From the NCBI RefSeq assembly GCF_021190915.1, contig NZ_JAIOAP010000007.1, positions 1 to 64,000 on the forward strand: a stretch of 64,000 nt of DNA, written 5' to 3'. The notes under the pieces are model-generated. The model had not been told where the DNA came from, made no database searches, and saw only the letters and a program-made list of their open reading frames with translations. The first letter of the stretch is position 1. Every line of letters starts with the position of its first letter. Of this stretch, positions 1-9,916 are shown in pieces. Origin of the DNA: Cohnella silvisoli (GTDB lineage: Bacteria > Bacillota > Bacilli > Paenibacillales > Paenibacillaceae). A program made the position numbers and the translations under genes.

Positions 1-3000
1 AACGAAATATTCATTTGCACCTTCGCATCGTTCATCGATGCCGCGTTAAACTGGCCGTCCAGCGCAAACGTCTTTCCGGCCGTCACCGCCACATCGCGGT
101 ACAGCTCGATGTAGTGGCCTGCGCCAAGACCCGAGAGTCCGAGCCGCTGGGCTCGCGTGTCTTCCACGACCGGCGTCGTCACAACGCTCCAATCCGAGCC
201 GTCCGTATTCCATCCATCCGCCGCACCGCTTGAACCGGTGTACGTCTCAAAACCGCCGTTCGGCAGTAGGTTGCTTACACTGGTCGTAAATCGTTCGGTC
301 GTTTTGACCGATTTATTACCGTCTATATCAACAGCCGAAACGGAAATATCATATGCAGTATTTTGAACCAAACCGTTCAATAGATAAGACGCATCTTCGG
401 TGAAACCGGCCAATACGTTATTTTTATAAACCTCATATCCGGAAATTTCATCATCGTCGTATGCTTGATCCCATGCCAAATCCAAACTGCGATCCGTTTG
501 AGAGGTCGTACGAAGATGACCCGGCGCGTTCGGGTTGGCAGGGGTGGCATTCGTAATCGCTACTTGATCCAAAGCAAACCATCCGTCGAATCTTGCGCCT
601 TCATTGGCTAATTTCACTCCCGGTTTACCGGTGTCCGGATCCAAAATCCCTACCAAAAGCGTGTATTGTCCTCCCGGAATCGACTCAGGGATCTCAAAAC
701 TAAAACTGTTATTATAAGAACCAGGTGCCCAGGTCCGGATATCTATAGACGTATTTTGAATCGAAGAAGCAACAAGGTTTCCGTTCGGATCCGCCAGCGC
801 ATAAGCTATCGGCCATTGCTCGTAAAATGGCGCAACTCCAATATTTCGCCACGAGCTTGTGATAGCCAGAGCATCGCCTTCGGCGATATTATTCGAATGA
901 GATACCGAGTCTAACACAAACCGATAACCCAATGTATTAAGCAACAAATCGATATTGGCCTGTTGATCCGCGGTTATATCCGTTCCTAGTTGATAACCAA
1001 CCAATGAGGCAGCTCCAATATAGGTCGTATGACTTTCTCTGGCCTGTCTGAGCGATTCCATGATTTGATCATTGCTAATATAATTTCTCACCGGTTGACC
1101 GCTGCTAAATTCGCCGCCGGAATAATTGGTTTTCCAGAATTCGGGCATCGCCGAACTTTCCTGTAGCTGGATGGAATCTATGTTGGTATCGTTATAATCC
1201 TCTAACCCGCTCCAACCCTTGTCGATCCATCTGAGCCAACTATCAGTCGAGTTACCTGCAAAAACATCGTTGAACAGACCCATTTGATGTTGAGCGCTTA
1301 GAGGGAACGGCTTTCTCATTCCAAGTTTTTTGTTATGAAAATAATCCACGTAATGTTGTACATATTGATCCGATACGCTTACTTTCGGGAAGCCGTCTTC
1401 AATCAGAACTGTGTGAAATTCTCCAAAATGCCCCAAGCTGCCGATTTCAATAAAGCCGATTCTCGGATCGTTATCGTATTTTTGGGCGAGCGCTTGAATC
1501 ACTCTTTCGTGTTCCTCGATCAAAGTTTCGCTGTTGTAATTTGGACTGAAACCCAAGCTCTCATCGTCATACCAGACGCCGGCACCTTCCGCCCCTTCGG
1601 CATCAACCAACTCATCGTATAGCCAATCCGGAATATCTTTATGTGCGGTATCGTCCGGCGAATCCATAATAAACCGAAGATTGATTTTCTTGCCCTTCGA
1701 TGTCCAATAATCGAAATTACGCCTTGTTTGAACTCCGTTCCAATCAAACTCTCCCTTTACAGGCTCTAATTCGGCCCATGTAATATTGGTGGTAACTAAC
1801 CCCATCGGCTGATGGGACGTTTGATTAATTCGAGCGGAGCCAGTAAACCCTCTAAACGGATTGTCCAGAACGGCAAAACTTTCTCTTGGATAAAATGTGC
1901 TTGCATTTTTCCCCATGAGGTTTATGACATTTACTGAAAGCATATTTGATCCCGTATTCGGAATGGATAATGATCCCTTACCCAAATAGGCAACCTTGAT
2001 TTCGTCGGAACTCTCCGCGTTAATAGCATCCAAATACAGTTTCATTTCGATTCGTTCAGGATAAACACTTGCAAAAACCGGGCCAACATTTATCCATGAT
2101 TGATTGGAGGTTTCATATCTGAAAAGTTGATTCCGTTCAATTTTATAGTCGATTCCGGATTCATTCCAATTTTGATCTGAAAAACCTGTTTCGGCATTAT
2201 GATCGCTGTCCAAAAAGAATACGTTCTCCGTATTCAAATTCGTGCCTTTTACGACAAGATGCAGGAAATCTTCATCCTTATACGCCGATAATGAAGACTG
2301 AGTCAAGCTGCCGACAGCTTCTTGCGTCACCCGGTTCCAATCGTTGGACGTACCGTCAATTTCAATCACGAACGGCAGTGTGTCTGATATAGCAGGCATT
2401 CTGAAAGGGGGATTGGAAGCAGGCGCATAGCTGCTCCCGTCTGAAACGGAAACCCGTACAACGTCCGAGACGTTAGACCAACCGTTCATATCAACGCTAA
2501 ATTCATATGCCAATGACGATAGATGGGAAACTTGAACTGTTCCTGAAACCACAGACCAGTTTCCATCGATATAACTTTTCAGAATTCCATTTTGCACCAT
2601 ATAATCGGCGCCGTTCTGAGACATCACACTTCCCTGATAGCCTGTAGCTGCATTGTTGTCACTGTCGATATATATTTGCTGATCGTCGGATAGACCGTTT
2701 CCTTTGGTCATGATGTTAAGAATATGATCTTGTTTGATGGCGAATAAATTAGAAATGGAACCTTCTCCGCTGACCAACGGGGAAAAGTATTTCCATTCGT
2801 TAATTAGGCCGTCAATGACGACTTGCGGACGAGTAGGATGAATCGTAAGTGTCTGAGAAACTTCATTATCTTCCGTATTAAAAGCAACTTTTATGGTCGA
2901 TGTTTCCGTTACTCCAAGCTCGTCTAATGGAATTGCCAACTCCAGCGTAGTTGCCGTTTCCTCATATTCGGCCAAATCGAGCAACCAATCCCAGCTCACC

Positions 3001-4517
3001 CGGTCAGCTTTTACTCGATATAGACCCCCATTTTCTATCAGAAACTCCGCCCCAAACGAAGGCCATGTTGAATAGTTCTTGCCTGTGTTACCGTTATAGT
3101 CAATGTCGATATAAAAATCATTCCAATCGCCAATGTTTCCGTCAGCTTGCAAAAATAATTTCCCATCCGCAATCATTCCAGAAATCGATAGTTGCCCGTC
3201 TCCCGCAGTGGGAGAAAGCGTCCAATCAGAGACATTCCCGTCAACATTGATCATTGAATAAGGATCGAAAGAAGAGTAAGCAGCATCGAATACAGGAAAT
3301 AACGCTACGCCGGATCTTGGCAATGTTTCAGAGTCATTTTTATTAAATCCTACCCTTATTTTCTGTGTCGCTCCGATACCCATTGCAGCAAGCGGAACAC
3401 TAACCTCGATGAGCGTATCATTTCCGACCAACGTCACGCCGCCTACGGGAATCCAGTTGCCGTTTTCATATTTTAAAAGTGAGTTGTCTGAGACCTTATA
3501 ATCAATTCCTTGTGAATCGCTCCAATTACTTACTGCCGTTCCGGTTGACGAATTGAAATCAGAATCGATATAAAATTCGAAAGAAGTTTGCATTGTAGTA
3601 CCACTGACGGACAAATATAAACTGTCACCCATTTGGACAGCTTTCATGGAGCCTAATGTTGCTCCGGCATATGCAGTATCGTAATTAAGCTGACTGGTCA
3701 ATGTATCCACAATAAGATGATAAGGTTGCTGACCGTGGCTATAAGAATAAGCTCCTTCAACGACAACATAATATTTCTGGTTTGGGACCGTCGTAAATGT
3801 TAATTTTTCAGGTTTTCCTTTCCCTTTCTTGCCGCTTCTTACGGTTTGTCCGGACTCATTAATTATCGATAATTCATAATCCTGGCTACTAGCTACGTCT
3901 AATCTAACTTCAACCTCCTGAGACTGAAGTGTGTGAAAATGATACCAATCCCGGTCGTCCGAAGATTGAATATAAGAATAAAAATCATCACCTGCTTGGA
4001 TTTCGACAGCAGATGTTTTCTCATTGTTTGGTTCATAGGAATCGTAGTTGCCTAAAGCTTCGCTCGACAAACTCAAATAGTAAGGATCCAATCCAAAATC
4101 ATTTAATGTAGTTCCATAAATATGTAAGTAATACGACTCATTTGCTTCCGCCAAAAAAGAGAACGTTTCCTGTACAGCGGTTTCATTGGAACTTTGGTTC
4201 ATTAACTGACCGTTAGCATTTACAACTTCAATATCATAGTTTTTAAGGTTTGGAACTTGTAATTGTACTTGAATAACCCGAGCGTCAGGGGATTGCACTT
4301 TATACCAATCATCATCTCCTGATGTGTCGATTGAAGAAGAAAAACTGCTGTCCAAACTGATTTCTACCGCTTCTTGAAGAGTCTCATTAGGTTCATAAGG
4401 TTCATCCGCGTAGGAGATTTGGGTAATGACGCCCGAAGAAAATAATATAGCTGATATTAGGGTTGTACATAGTACAATCAGGCAAATTTTTCTGAGAAAC
4501 AATGACTGACGTAACAT
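1..4517 (-). CDS. Large secreted modular protein with PPC domains, carbohydrate-binding-like repeats and a DUF4832-type TIM barrel (C-terminus cut by window edge)
   Basis: An uninterrupted minus-strand frame of 1505 codons starts at ATG 4517, eight bases after a strong GGAGGAG site, and runs off the left edge. Residues 1-37 form a signal peptide ending at SYA|DEP. Two pre-peptidase C-terminal (PPC) type domains follow (about 38-265, each beginning with an EPNE/EPNN motif and containing DDDWY or DRDWYHF). Four tandem domains of about 120 residues (roughly 280-840) each contain a YIDSD/FLDSD-like acidic strand and resemble CBM9/DOMON-like sugar-binding modules. A TIM-barrel region (about 860-1310) carries NPFRGF and a GFIEIGSLGHFGEFH segment, typical of DUF4832/DUF4874 glycosidase-like proteins. 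A fibronectin type III domain (about 1325-1410) and the start of a CBM4/9-like module (NGGFE) complete the visible part. The gene is visibly AT-richer than its neighbours. Probable role: extracellular polysaccharide binding or cleavage; the substrate is unknown. Confidence 0.8.
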   Translation of the reverse strand, partial: MLRQSLFLRKICLIVLCTTLISAILFSSGVITQISYADEPYEPNETLQEAVEISLDSSFSSSIDTSGDDDWYKVQSPDARVIQVQLQVPNLKNYDIEVVNANGQLMNQSSNETAVQETFSFLAEANESYYLHIYGTTLNDFGLDPYYLSLSSEALGNYDSYEPNNEKTSAVEIQAGDDFYSYIQSSDDRDWYHFHTLQSQEVEVRLDVASSQDYELSIINESGQTVRSGKKGKGKPEKLTFTTVPNQKYYVVVEGAYSYSHGQQPYHLIVDTLTSQLNYDTAYAGATLGSMKAVQMGDSLYLSVSGTTMQTSFEFYIDSDFNSSTGTAVSNWSDSQGIDYKVSDNSLLKYENGNWIPVGGVTLVGNDTLIEVSVPLAAMGIGATQKIRVGFNKNDSETLPRSGVALFPVFDAAYSSFDPYSMINVDGNVSDWTLSPTAGDGQLSISGMIADGKLFLQADGNIGDWNDFYIDIDYNGNTGKNYSTWPSFGAEFLIENGGLYRVKADRVSWDWLLDLAEYEETATTLELAIPLDELGVTETSTIKVAFNTEDNEVSQTLTIHPTRPQVVIDGLINEWKYFSPLVSGEGSISNLFAIKQDHILNIMTKGNGLSDDQQIYIDSDNNAATGYQGSVMSQNGADYMVQNGILKSYIDGNWSVVSGTVQVSHLSSLAYEFSVDMNGWSNVSDVVRVSVSDGSSYAPASNPPFRMPAISDTLPFVIEIDGTSNDWNRVTQEAVGSLTQSSLSAYKDEDFLHLVVKGTNLNTENVFFLDSDHNAETGFSDQNWNESGIDYKIERNQLFRYETSNQSWINVGPVFASVYPERIEMKLYLDAINAESSDEIKVAYLGKGSLSIPNTGSNMLSVNVINLMGKNASTFYPRESFAVLDNPFRGFTGSARINQTSHQPMGLVTTNITWAELEPVKGEFDWNGVQTRRNFDYWTSKGKKINLRFIMDSPDDTAHKDIPDWLYDELVDAEGAEGAGVWYDDESLGFSPNYNSETLIEEHERVIQALAQKYDNDPRIGFIEIGSLGHFGEFHTVLIEDGFPKVSVSDQYVQHYVDYFHNKKLGMRKPFPLSAQHQMGLFNDVFAGNSTDSWLRWIDKGWSGLEDYNDTNIDSIQLQESSAMPEFWKTNYSGGEFSSGQPVRNYISNDQIMESLRQARESHTTYIGAASLVGYQLGTDITADQQANIDLLLNTLGYRFVLDSVSHSNNIAEGDALAITSSWRNIGVAPFYEQWPIAYALADPNGNLVASSIQNTSIDIRTWAPGSYNNSFSFEIPESIPGGQYTLLVGILDPDTGKPGVKLANEGARFDGWFALDQVAITNATPANPNAPGHLRTTSQTDRSLDLAWDQAYDDDEISGYEVYKNNVLAGFTEDASYLLNGLVQNTAYDISVSAVDIDGNKSVKTTERFTTSVSNLLPNGGFETYTGSSGAADGWNTDGSDWSVVTTPVVEDTRAQRLGLSGLGAGHYIELYRDVAVTAGKTFALDGQFNAASMNDAKVQMNIS

Positions 4518-4682
4518 AAATAAATCTCCTCCGAATTGTTTGTTAGACTTATTAATTAGTACTTTGAACCTATAAATATAGCATACTTTATAAATTAAAT
4601 TTTGGATATGTTGGATAATGTCGGTATTTGTCGAATAAACAAAAACTTCAAAATTTTTGCTGTTTACAGAGCTCTCCGTACT

Positions 4683-4725
4683 GTAATAAGAGGGGGGACT
4701 GGTATCCAGTCCCCCCTCTTATTAC
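4683..4725. repeat. Perfect 20-bp inverted repeat with 3-nt loop
   Basis: GTAATAAGAGGGGGGACTGG (4683-4702), the loop TAT, and its exact reverse complement (4706-4725) form a 20-bp perfect hairpin containing a G6/C6 block. It lies between the upstream region of the large secreted-protein gene and a 3' gene remnant. No T-run follows on either strand, so it is not a classical intrinsic terminator, although it could stop transcription leaving the remnant at 4759. The rest of 4518-4758 is AT-rich upstream DNA of the secreted-protein gene in which I see no other gene. Confidence 0.75.
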
Positions 4726-4758
4726 TTCCGTCCAAAAATGAGCAATTTTCACCCTCGT

Positions 4759-4899
4759 TTATTCTGCCAAATAACTTTCCAACTCATCGATCATTCGCTT
4801 AATGATTTCCCTTTCACTGTTCTCGATAGCTTGCGTATTCGTAATCAAGCTATCAATATATTCATTCTTTTTATTAAATAAAATAGGTACCCTAGTTTT
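4759..4899 (-). pseudogene. 3' remnant of an unrecognised gene
   Basis: An open minus-strand frame of 46 codons plus stop encodes VPILFNKKNEYIDSLITN and then a charged, helical-looking tail ending in ELESYLAE. It has the composition of a genuine protein C-terminus, but there is no start codon with a ribosome-binding site and the frame is closed upstream by TAG at 4900-4902. The most likely reading is a truncated gene left by a past deletion or insertion. The parent family was not recognised. Confidence 0.45.
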
Positions 4900-4910
4900 C
4901 TAATTAAAAA

Positions 4911-4942
4911 CGAGCAAAAAAAGAGAGCCTCAAGGCTCCCCA
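4911..4942 (-). terminator. Intrinsic terminator after yqfL
   Basis: On the minus strand GGGAGCCTTGAGGCTCTC forms a short GC-rich hairpin (GAGCC/GGCTC) followed directly by a run of seven T. It lies about 20 bases after the yqfL stop codon and should end the glyQ-glyS-yqfL transcript. Confidence 0.8.
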
Positions 4943-4961
4943 CACATGCATCAAATATAAA

Positions 4962-5768
4962 CTACCTCTGAAACCGCTCCAAAATCAAACTAGCCGTTTC
5001 CTCCACCGCTTTGTTCGATACGTCGATGACGATGCAGCCGATCTTCTCCATCACTTGCCTGGCGTGGTCCAGTTCCCTCATAATCCGTTCAGAGGTCGCA
5101 TAGGGCGCCGTATCCGGCAGTCCGAGCGCTTTCAGCCGTTCCTTGCGGATGGCGTTCAAGGAATCGGGATTAATTGTTAATCCGATGACCTTGCGCGGTG
5201 AAGCAATGTACAGCTCCTTCGGAGGTACAAGCTCCGGTACGAGCGGAACATTGGCGACCTTAAACGTCTTGTGCGCGAGTACCATGGAGAGCGGGGTTTT
5301 GGACGTTCGCGAGACGCCGACGAGAATGATGTCCGCTTTGAGAATGCCGGTGACGTCCCGGGCGTCGTCGTACTTGACCGCGAATTCTACCGCTTCTACT
5401 TTGCGGAAATAATCGGCGTTCAGCGCGTGATTCAAGCCGGGCTCATGGCGGGATTCTCTGCCGAGCGTACGCTCCAAATTATCGATTAACGGGCCGAGCA
5501 GGTCGATGGCCGTCATGTTAATTTTACTTGCCTGTTCAACCATATATTCGCGCAGGAAAGGAATAACCAATGTGTAAAGAACGATGCTGTTCTCGGCGTG
5601 AGCGGCGCTTAGAATCGCATCTATGCCCTCCCGCGTCTGTATGAAAGCCGCCCGTCGAATGTGCACGGACAGCGGATGGAACTGAGCCGCGGCGGCACGC
5701 ACCGCAAGCTCGCCCGTGTCTCCCGCTGAGTCGGAAACCACATATACGGTCACGCTGACTTGTGACAT
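4962..5768 (-). CDS. yqfL: Pyruvate, phosphate dikinase/PEP synthase regulatory protein (DUF299)
   Basis: A 268-residue protein of the DUF299 family, whose members are bifunctional ADP-dependent Ser/Thr kinases and Pi-dependent phosphorylases that switch pyruvate phosphate dikinase or PEP synthase off and on. The N-terminal VVSDSAGDTGE signature and the P-loop-like GVSRTSKTPLS near residue 153 are both visible. The ATG start is preceded by GGAAGGAG. It lies 33 bp after glyS. In Bacillus subtilis the homologue yqfL follows ccpN, the repressor of gluconeogenesis genes; here ccpN is absent from the interval. The gene is probably co-transcribed with glyQS and ends at the terminator 4911-4942. Confidence 0.9.
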   Translation of the reverse strand: MSQVSVTVYVVSDSAGDTGELAVRAAAAQFHPLSVHIRRAAFIQTREGIDAILSAAHAENSIVLYTLVIPFLREYMVEQASKINMTAIDLLGPLIDNLERTLGRESRHEPGLNHALNADYFRKVEAVEFAVKYDDARDVTGILKADIILVGVSRTSKTPLSMVLAHKTFKVANVPLVPELVPPKELYIASPRKVIGLTINPDSLNAIRKERLKALGLPDTAPYATSERIMRELDHARQVMEKIGCIVIDVSNKAVEETASLILERFQR

Positions 5769-5801
5769 AGGATTTGCTCCTTCCGGATTATGGATCGTTC
5801 C

Positions 5802-7886
5802 TCAACCCGACAGCTTGGCGAAGTCCGCGAATTCTTTAACATCATCCGCTATAAGCGCTAATAAGGCAAGACGATTGCGCCGGAGCGCCTCGTCCTCCGC
5901 CATGACCATTACCGCCTCGAAGAAGACGACGACCGGAACGCTTAACGAAGATAACGCCGATAACGCCTCCGTCATATTCGCTTGCGCGCTTGCGCCTACG
6001 AATTTACCGTGCGCCGCTTGCCAAGCTTCATAAAGCCGGCCTTCCGCCGGATCGGCGAACAAATTCGCATCCACTACCTTAGAGTCTGCTTTCGCGGCAA
6101 GATTGCACACCCGGTTAAAGGCTTCGACCGCCGGGCGGAATTCCGCTTTGCCGCCATCCGAGCCTACGATGGCTTGCAACGCTTGCGCCCGCAGAACGGC
6201 ACGGCGAACATCCTTCACGCCAGCGCCGAGTACGGCATCCACGACATCGTAACGAATCGAATGGTCGGACAACACATTCTTGATCCGCAAAGCGAAAAAT
6301 TCCTGCATATCCTTGCTAATATCGTAGGCTTCGCGTTTAAGGCCTCTTTCGCCATGAACGTCCAAAGCGATTTGGAACAAATCGGGCAACGTAATTTCCA
6401 ACTCATGCGCAAGCAGCGTATTCACGATACCGGCAGCCTGACGGCGAAGCGCGTAAGGATCTTGCGAGCCCGTCGGAATAATGCCGATGGAGAAACATCC
6501 GGCAATCGTATCGATCTTATCCGCAATCCCGACAACCGCACCGACTATCGAAGCTGCTGGCTTGTCGCCGGCATTCCGAGGAGAGTAATGCTCGTTGATG
6601 CCCCGCGCTACGCTCTCCCGCTCGCCGGCTTTGCGCGCATAATCTTCTCCCATGATGCCTTGAAGCTCGGGAAACTCGTAAACCATCTGCGACACGAGGT
6701 CGAATTTGCAAATATCCGCCGTGCGGCTAACATCGGCGAGAACAGCCGAGTCCAAACGCAGATATTGCGAAATACGGTCGGCGATAAGGCGTGTTCGGCG
6801 CACTTTATCCGCTACCGTTCCCAATTCTTCGTGATAGACGATATTCTCGAGCTTAGCCAACGCATCTTGGATAATAAGCTTTTTGTCTTCCTCGTAGAAA
6901 AACTTGGCATCGGACAATCGCGCCCGCAGTACCTTCTCATTCCCTCTGGAAACGACATCCAGCGACAGACGATCACCGTTGCGCACGGTAACGAAATTCG
7001 GCAGCAAGCGGCCTTCGCCATCGAATACAGGGAAATACCGCTGATGCTCCCGCATCGAAGTAATCAATACCTCTTGGGGAATTTCCAAGAAAGAAGAATC
7101 GAAAGAACCGGTTAACACGGTGGGCGTCTCGACCAAGAACAATACTTCTTCCAGCAAATCGTCCTTCACTGCGATTTTCCAGCCCCGTTCATCCGCTAGG
7201 CTCAGAATGCCTCCCAGAATGGCTTGCTGGCGCTCCTCCACATCGACGATAACATGCTGAGCCCGTAAACGTTCAATATAAACGCCTGGTTCCTCAACTA
7301 TAGTCTCTTTACCCAGAAAACGGTGTCCGCGCGTAACATTGCCGGATTTAACGCCCGTGATCTCGAACGGAACGACTTCCTTGCCGTGAAGCGCAACGAG
7401 CCAACGGATCGGACGGACGTAACGAAGCTCGTAATTGCCCCATCTCATATTCTTGGGAAAAGTTAGCGAAGTGACTAACGCGGGCAGCGCTTCAGGCAGC
7501 AAGCTAGCCGTTTCAACGCCCAGGCTGCTTTTCTTAGCAAATACATATTCTACATTCGCGACCTCGCGAATGAACAAGGAGTCCGGATCCACGCCCTGGC
7601 TGCGAGCGAATCCAAGCGCCGGCTTGCTCCAGGCTCCGCTCTCCTCGTAAGCGATTTTGCGGGATGGGCCTTTAACTTCTTCGCTTATATCCGTCTGCTT
7701 ATCAGCAAGTCCCTTGATTAGTACCGTCAACCGACGGGGTGTAGCGTAAGCTTTAACTTCATCGTAAGCCAACCGGCTATCCGTCAGCCACTTCTCCGTT
7801 TTCTCCTTAAATTGGTCCATCGCTCCGCGCACGAAACGGGCGGGCACCTCTTCTAGACCGATTTCCAACAACAAATCTTTAGCCAT
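5802..7886 (-). CDS. glyS: Glycine-tRNA ligase beta subunit
   Basis: A 694-residue beta chain of the heterotetrameric (alpha2beta2) glycyl-tRNA synthetase, needed for tRNA recognition and aminoacylation together with GlyQ. It begins [18 protein letters not shown], the standard GlyS N-terminus. It also contains the HD-like segment with [20 protein letters not shown] and [16 protein letters not shown], both highly conserved in GlyS, and a C-terminal anticodon-binding-like region. Length is normal for the family. The ATG start overlaps the end of glyQ by 8 bp, implying translational coupling. Expression should be governed by the glycine T-box upstream of glyQ. Confidence 0.97.
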   Translation of the reverse strand: MAKDLLLEIGLEEVPARFVRGAMDQFKEKTEKWLTDSRLAYDEVKAYATPRRLTVLIKGLADKQTDISEEVKGPSRKIAYEESGAWSKPALGFARSQGVDPDSLFIREVANVEYVFAKKSSLGVETASLLPEALPALVTSLTFPKNMRWGNYELRYVRPIRWLVALHGKEVVPFEITGVKSGNVTRGHRFLGKETIVEEPGVYIERLRAQHVIVDVEERQQAILGGILSLADERGWKIAVKDDLLEEVLFLVETPTVLTGSFDSSFLEIPQEVLITSMREHQRYFPVFDGEGRLLPNFVTVRNGDRLSLDVVSRGNEKVLRARLSDAKFFYEEDKKLIIQDALAKLENIVYHEELGTVADKVRRTRLIADRISQYLRLDSAVLADVSRTADICKFDLVSQMVYEFPELQGIMGEDYARKAGERESVARGINEHYSPRNAGDKPAASIVGAVVGIADKIDTIAGCFSIGIIPTGSQDPYALRRQAAGIVNTLLAHELEITLPDLFQIALDVHGERGLKREAYDISKDMQEFFALRIKNVLSDHSIRYDVVDAVLGAGVKDVRRAVLRAQALQAIVGSDGGKAEFRPAVEAFNRVCNLAAKADSKVVDANLFADPAEGRLYEAWQAAHGKFVGASAQANMTEALSALSSLSVPVVVFFEAVMVMAEDEALRRNRLALLALIADDVKEFADFAKLSG

Positions 7887-8766
7887 TGCTCACCGCCCCT
7901 TTCTTAAGCAACGGGAATTCAAGCCGCTCACGTTCCTGCAAATAAGTTGCCGCTACCTGACGCGCCAAGTTACGGACCCGCGTAATGTATCCTGTTCGTT
8001 CCGTCACGCTAATCGCTCCTCTTGCGTCTAGCAAGTTAAAGGCATGGGAGCACTTTAGCACGTAATCGTAGGCGGGGAATACGAGATTAACGTCCATCGC
8101 CCGTTTGGCCTCGCTCTCATAAGTGGAGAACAGTTGGAACAGCATCGCCGCGTCCGATACCTCGAACGTATATTTGGAATGCTCATATTCCGGCTGCTTG
8201 AATACATCCCCGTAAGAAAAGCCTTTCACCCACTCCAAATCGAACACGTTTTCTTTGTCTTGAATATAGGAAGCCAGTCTTTCCATCCCATAAGTGATTT
8301 CGACCGCCACGGGATGACAATCGATTCCGCCGACCTGTTGGAAATACGTAAACTGGGTAACTTCCATACCGTCAAGCCATACTTCCCAACCAAGGCCCCA
8401 AGCGCCGAGCGTCGGAGATTCCCAATTGTCCTCGACAAAACGAATATCGTGGTGCAGAGGGTCTATACCGAGCAGCTTTAAGCTTTCTAAATAAAGCTCC
8501 TGAATGTTGTCCGGAGACGGCTTCATAATAACCTGGAATTGATGGTGCTGGTACAGCCGGTTCGGATTTTCCCCATACCGTCCGTCGGCCGGCCGCCTTG
8601 ACGGTTCTACATAAGCCACATTCCAGGGCTCAGGACCGATCGCACGCAAGAAGGTCATCGGATTCATCGTTCCCGCGCCCTTCTCCGTATCGTACGGTTG
8701 AACGACGATACAGTTCTGCTCTGCCCAAAACTGCTGCAGCGTCAACGTCATTTGCTGAAAGTTCAT
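7879..8766 (-). CDS. glyQ: Glycine-tRNA ligase alpha subunit
   Basis: A 295-residue alpha (catalytic) subunit of bacterial-type glycyl-tRNA synthetase, a class II enzyme activating glycine with ATP. Recognisable signatures are [24 protein letters not shown] at the N-terminus (split here by family convention), [19 protein letters not shown], and the class II core [12 protein letters not shown]. Start ATG 8766 follows GAGGAG. It is the first gene after the T-box leader and overlaps glyS by 8 bp. Confidence 0.97.
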   Translation of the reverse strand: MNFQQMTLTLQQFWAEQNCIVVQPYDTEKGAGTMNPMTFLRAIGPEPWNVAYVEPSRRPADGRYGENPNRLYQHHQFQVIMKPSPDNIQELYLESLKLLGIDPLHHDIRFVEDNWESPTLGAWGLGWEVWLDGMEVTQFTYFQQVGGIDCHPVAVEITYGMERLASYIQDKENVFDLEWVKGFSYGDVFKQPEYEHSKYTFEVSDAAMLFQLFSTYESEAKRAMDVNLVFPAYDYVLKCSHAFNLLDARGAISVTERTGYITRVRNLARQVAATYLQERERLEFPLLKKGAVSNG

Positions 8767-8803
8767 TCGTTATTCGCTCCTCTACGCACTCTTCTGATCA
8801 TAA

Positions 8804-9066
8804 TAAAAAGCCCCCGTCCCACGTCTGCCTTGGCAGACATAGGGACGGGAGCTGTAGATTCCCGCGGTTCCACCCTACTTGGCTGTCCTTGCCGCTCCGG
8901 TTAAAAACACCGAGTCGTCAGTAAGGATAACCCTCCTCATTCATACAAAGTCTCTCCAGAGCGCCCTTCGCCGATCCGTATCTCCGGGCTTGCACTGTCC
9001 CCGGTTCGCTGCTGCTTTCAACGGTATTCGGTTACTTTCTCCTTCGTTGAGACACAATCAATTATG
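8804..9066 (-). promoter_or_regulatory. Glycine-specific T-box riboswitch with terminator
   Basis: The minus-strand leader of glyQS contains the conserved T-box sequence AGGGTGGAACCGCGGG (8861-8876 region). It is followed by a strong terminator hairpin (AGCTCCCGTCCC pairing with GGGACGGGGGCT, 8808-8852) and a T-run. In stem I, the GAAGGGCGCTC segment aligns with the specifier loop of the B. subtilis glyQS leader and places a GGC (Gly) specifier codon at 8963-8965. Uncharged tRNA-Gly would pair with GGC and with the T-box bulge, form the antiterminator and switch on glyQS. Confidence 0.93.
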
Positions 9067-9071
9067 ATGAC

Positions 9072-9101
9072 ATTTTAAACTACCGCAGCGCCGTCTGTCA
9101 A
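9072..9101 (-). promoter_or_regulatory. SigA-type promoter of the glyQS leader
   Basis: TTGACA (9101-9096) and TAAAAT (9077-9072) are separated by 18 bp and lie just upstream of the T-box leader. The -35 hexamer overlaps the recO stop codon region, so glyQS transcription starts inside the end of the preceding gene. Confidence 0.7.
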
Positions 9102-9910
9102 ACCGTTCCTTCTCCCGCTTCGGTTTCCGCGCCGGGCTCGGGTCGTTTTACCCTCTCGCCCAGCAAATCGCCGTATTTTTCCCACTGGTCCAAGAAGTTC
9201 CGAGACTTCAAGTTCAGGTTTAAATGAGTATCCAACCATTTCCTAAGCACAAGCTGTAATTGTCGTTTGGAGCTATCCCGCACCGTGATGTTTCCCAACC
9301 GCCGCAAGTCCAATGCCGAGAACACGCGCATCAACTTCCACACCGTCTCTTCAAGTTCAAGCGCCGATGGATCCCTATGCCTGCATTGAGGGCAGAGCGC
9401 TCCTCCTGCGACGGCGCTGAAACGGAAAGGTCCCTCCGGTCTCCCGCAGCTCACGCATTCCTCCAGCATGGGCGCGTATCCCGCGGAGCTAGCCACCTTC
9501 ATCTCGTACACGCGAAGAACGATCTGCGGATCTTTGCCGCCCGCAAGCGCGATCTGACACGCTTTAAGCTGATGGAATAAATACGCGGCCGCTTCGTCAT
9601 CGTTAATGGCACGATCCGTCAGTTCCGCCGCATACGCCGCGTAAGCCGGTCCTTCCAGCCCTTCCCGCAGCTCGCGGAACGATTCGATGATTTCGCCGCT
9701 GTTCAACGTTCCAAGCGATCCTGCTCTGTAATAAGAATAATCTCCATATGTAAACAGCTGCGCGAGCGATCCATACCGGCTTTTTAGCTTTTTCGCTCCG
9801 CGCACGATAATACCCTGCTTCCCGTAAGTCGGCGTAAGCAGGGTAATGATTTTATTGCCTTCCCCGTAATCGGTGCTGCGAATGACTAACCCTTCCACCC
9901 GATATAGCAT
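9098..9910 (-). CDS. recO: DNA repair protein RecO
   Basis: A 270-residue RecO, which anneals SSB-coated single strands and helps RecR load RecA in recombinational repair. The N-terminal OB-fold begins MLYRVEGLVIRSTDYGEGNKIITLLT, typical of RecO. A zinc-binding motif CVSCG...CPQC is present near residues 150-180. The C-terminus is acidic and low in complexity. The ATG start lies 6 bp after the yqzL stop, suggesting co-translation with that small gene and era. Confidence 0.96.
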   Translation of the reverse strand: MLYRVEGLVIRSTDYGEGNKIITLLTPTYGKQGIIVRGAKKLKSRYGSLAQLFTYGDYSYYRAGSLGTLNSGEIIESFRELREGLEGPAYAAYAAELTDRAINDDEAAAYLFHQLKACQIALAGGKDPQIVLRVYEMKVASSAGYAPMLEECVSCGRPEGPFRFSAVAGGALCPQCRHRDPSALELEETVWKLMRVFSALDLRRLGNITVRDSSKRQLQLVLRKWLDTHLNLNLKSRNFLDQWEKYGDLLGERVKRPEPGAETEAGEGTV

Positions 9911-9916
9911 CGGCTC

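Noticed and set aside
5982..7115. Long plus-strand frame of 377 codons
   Set aside because: It is the antisense shadow of glyS, which has complete family signatures; the shadow product is Arg-rich and matches nothing.
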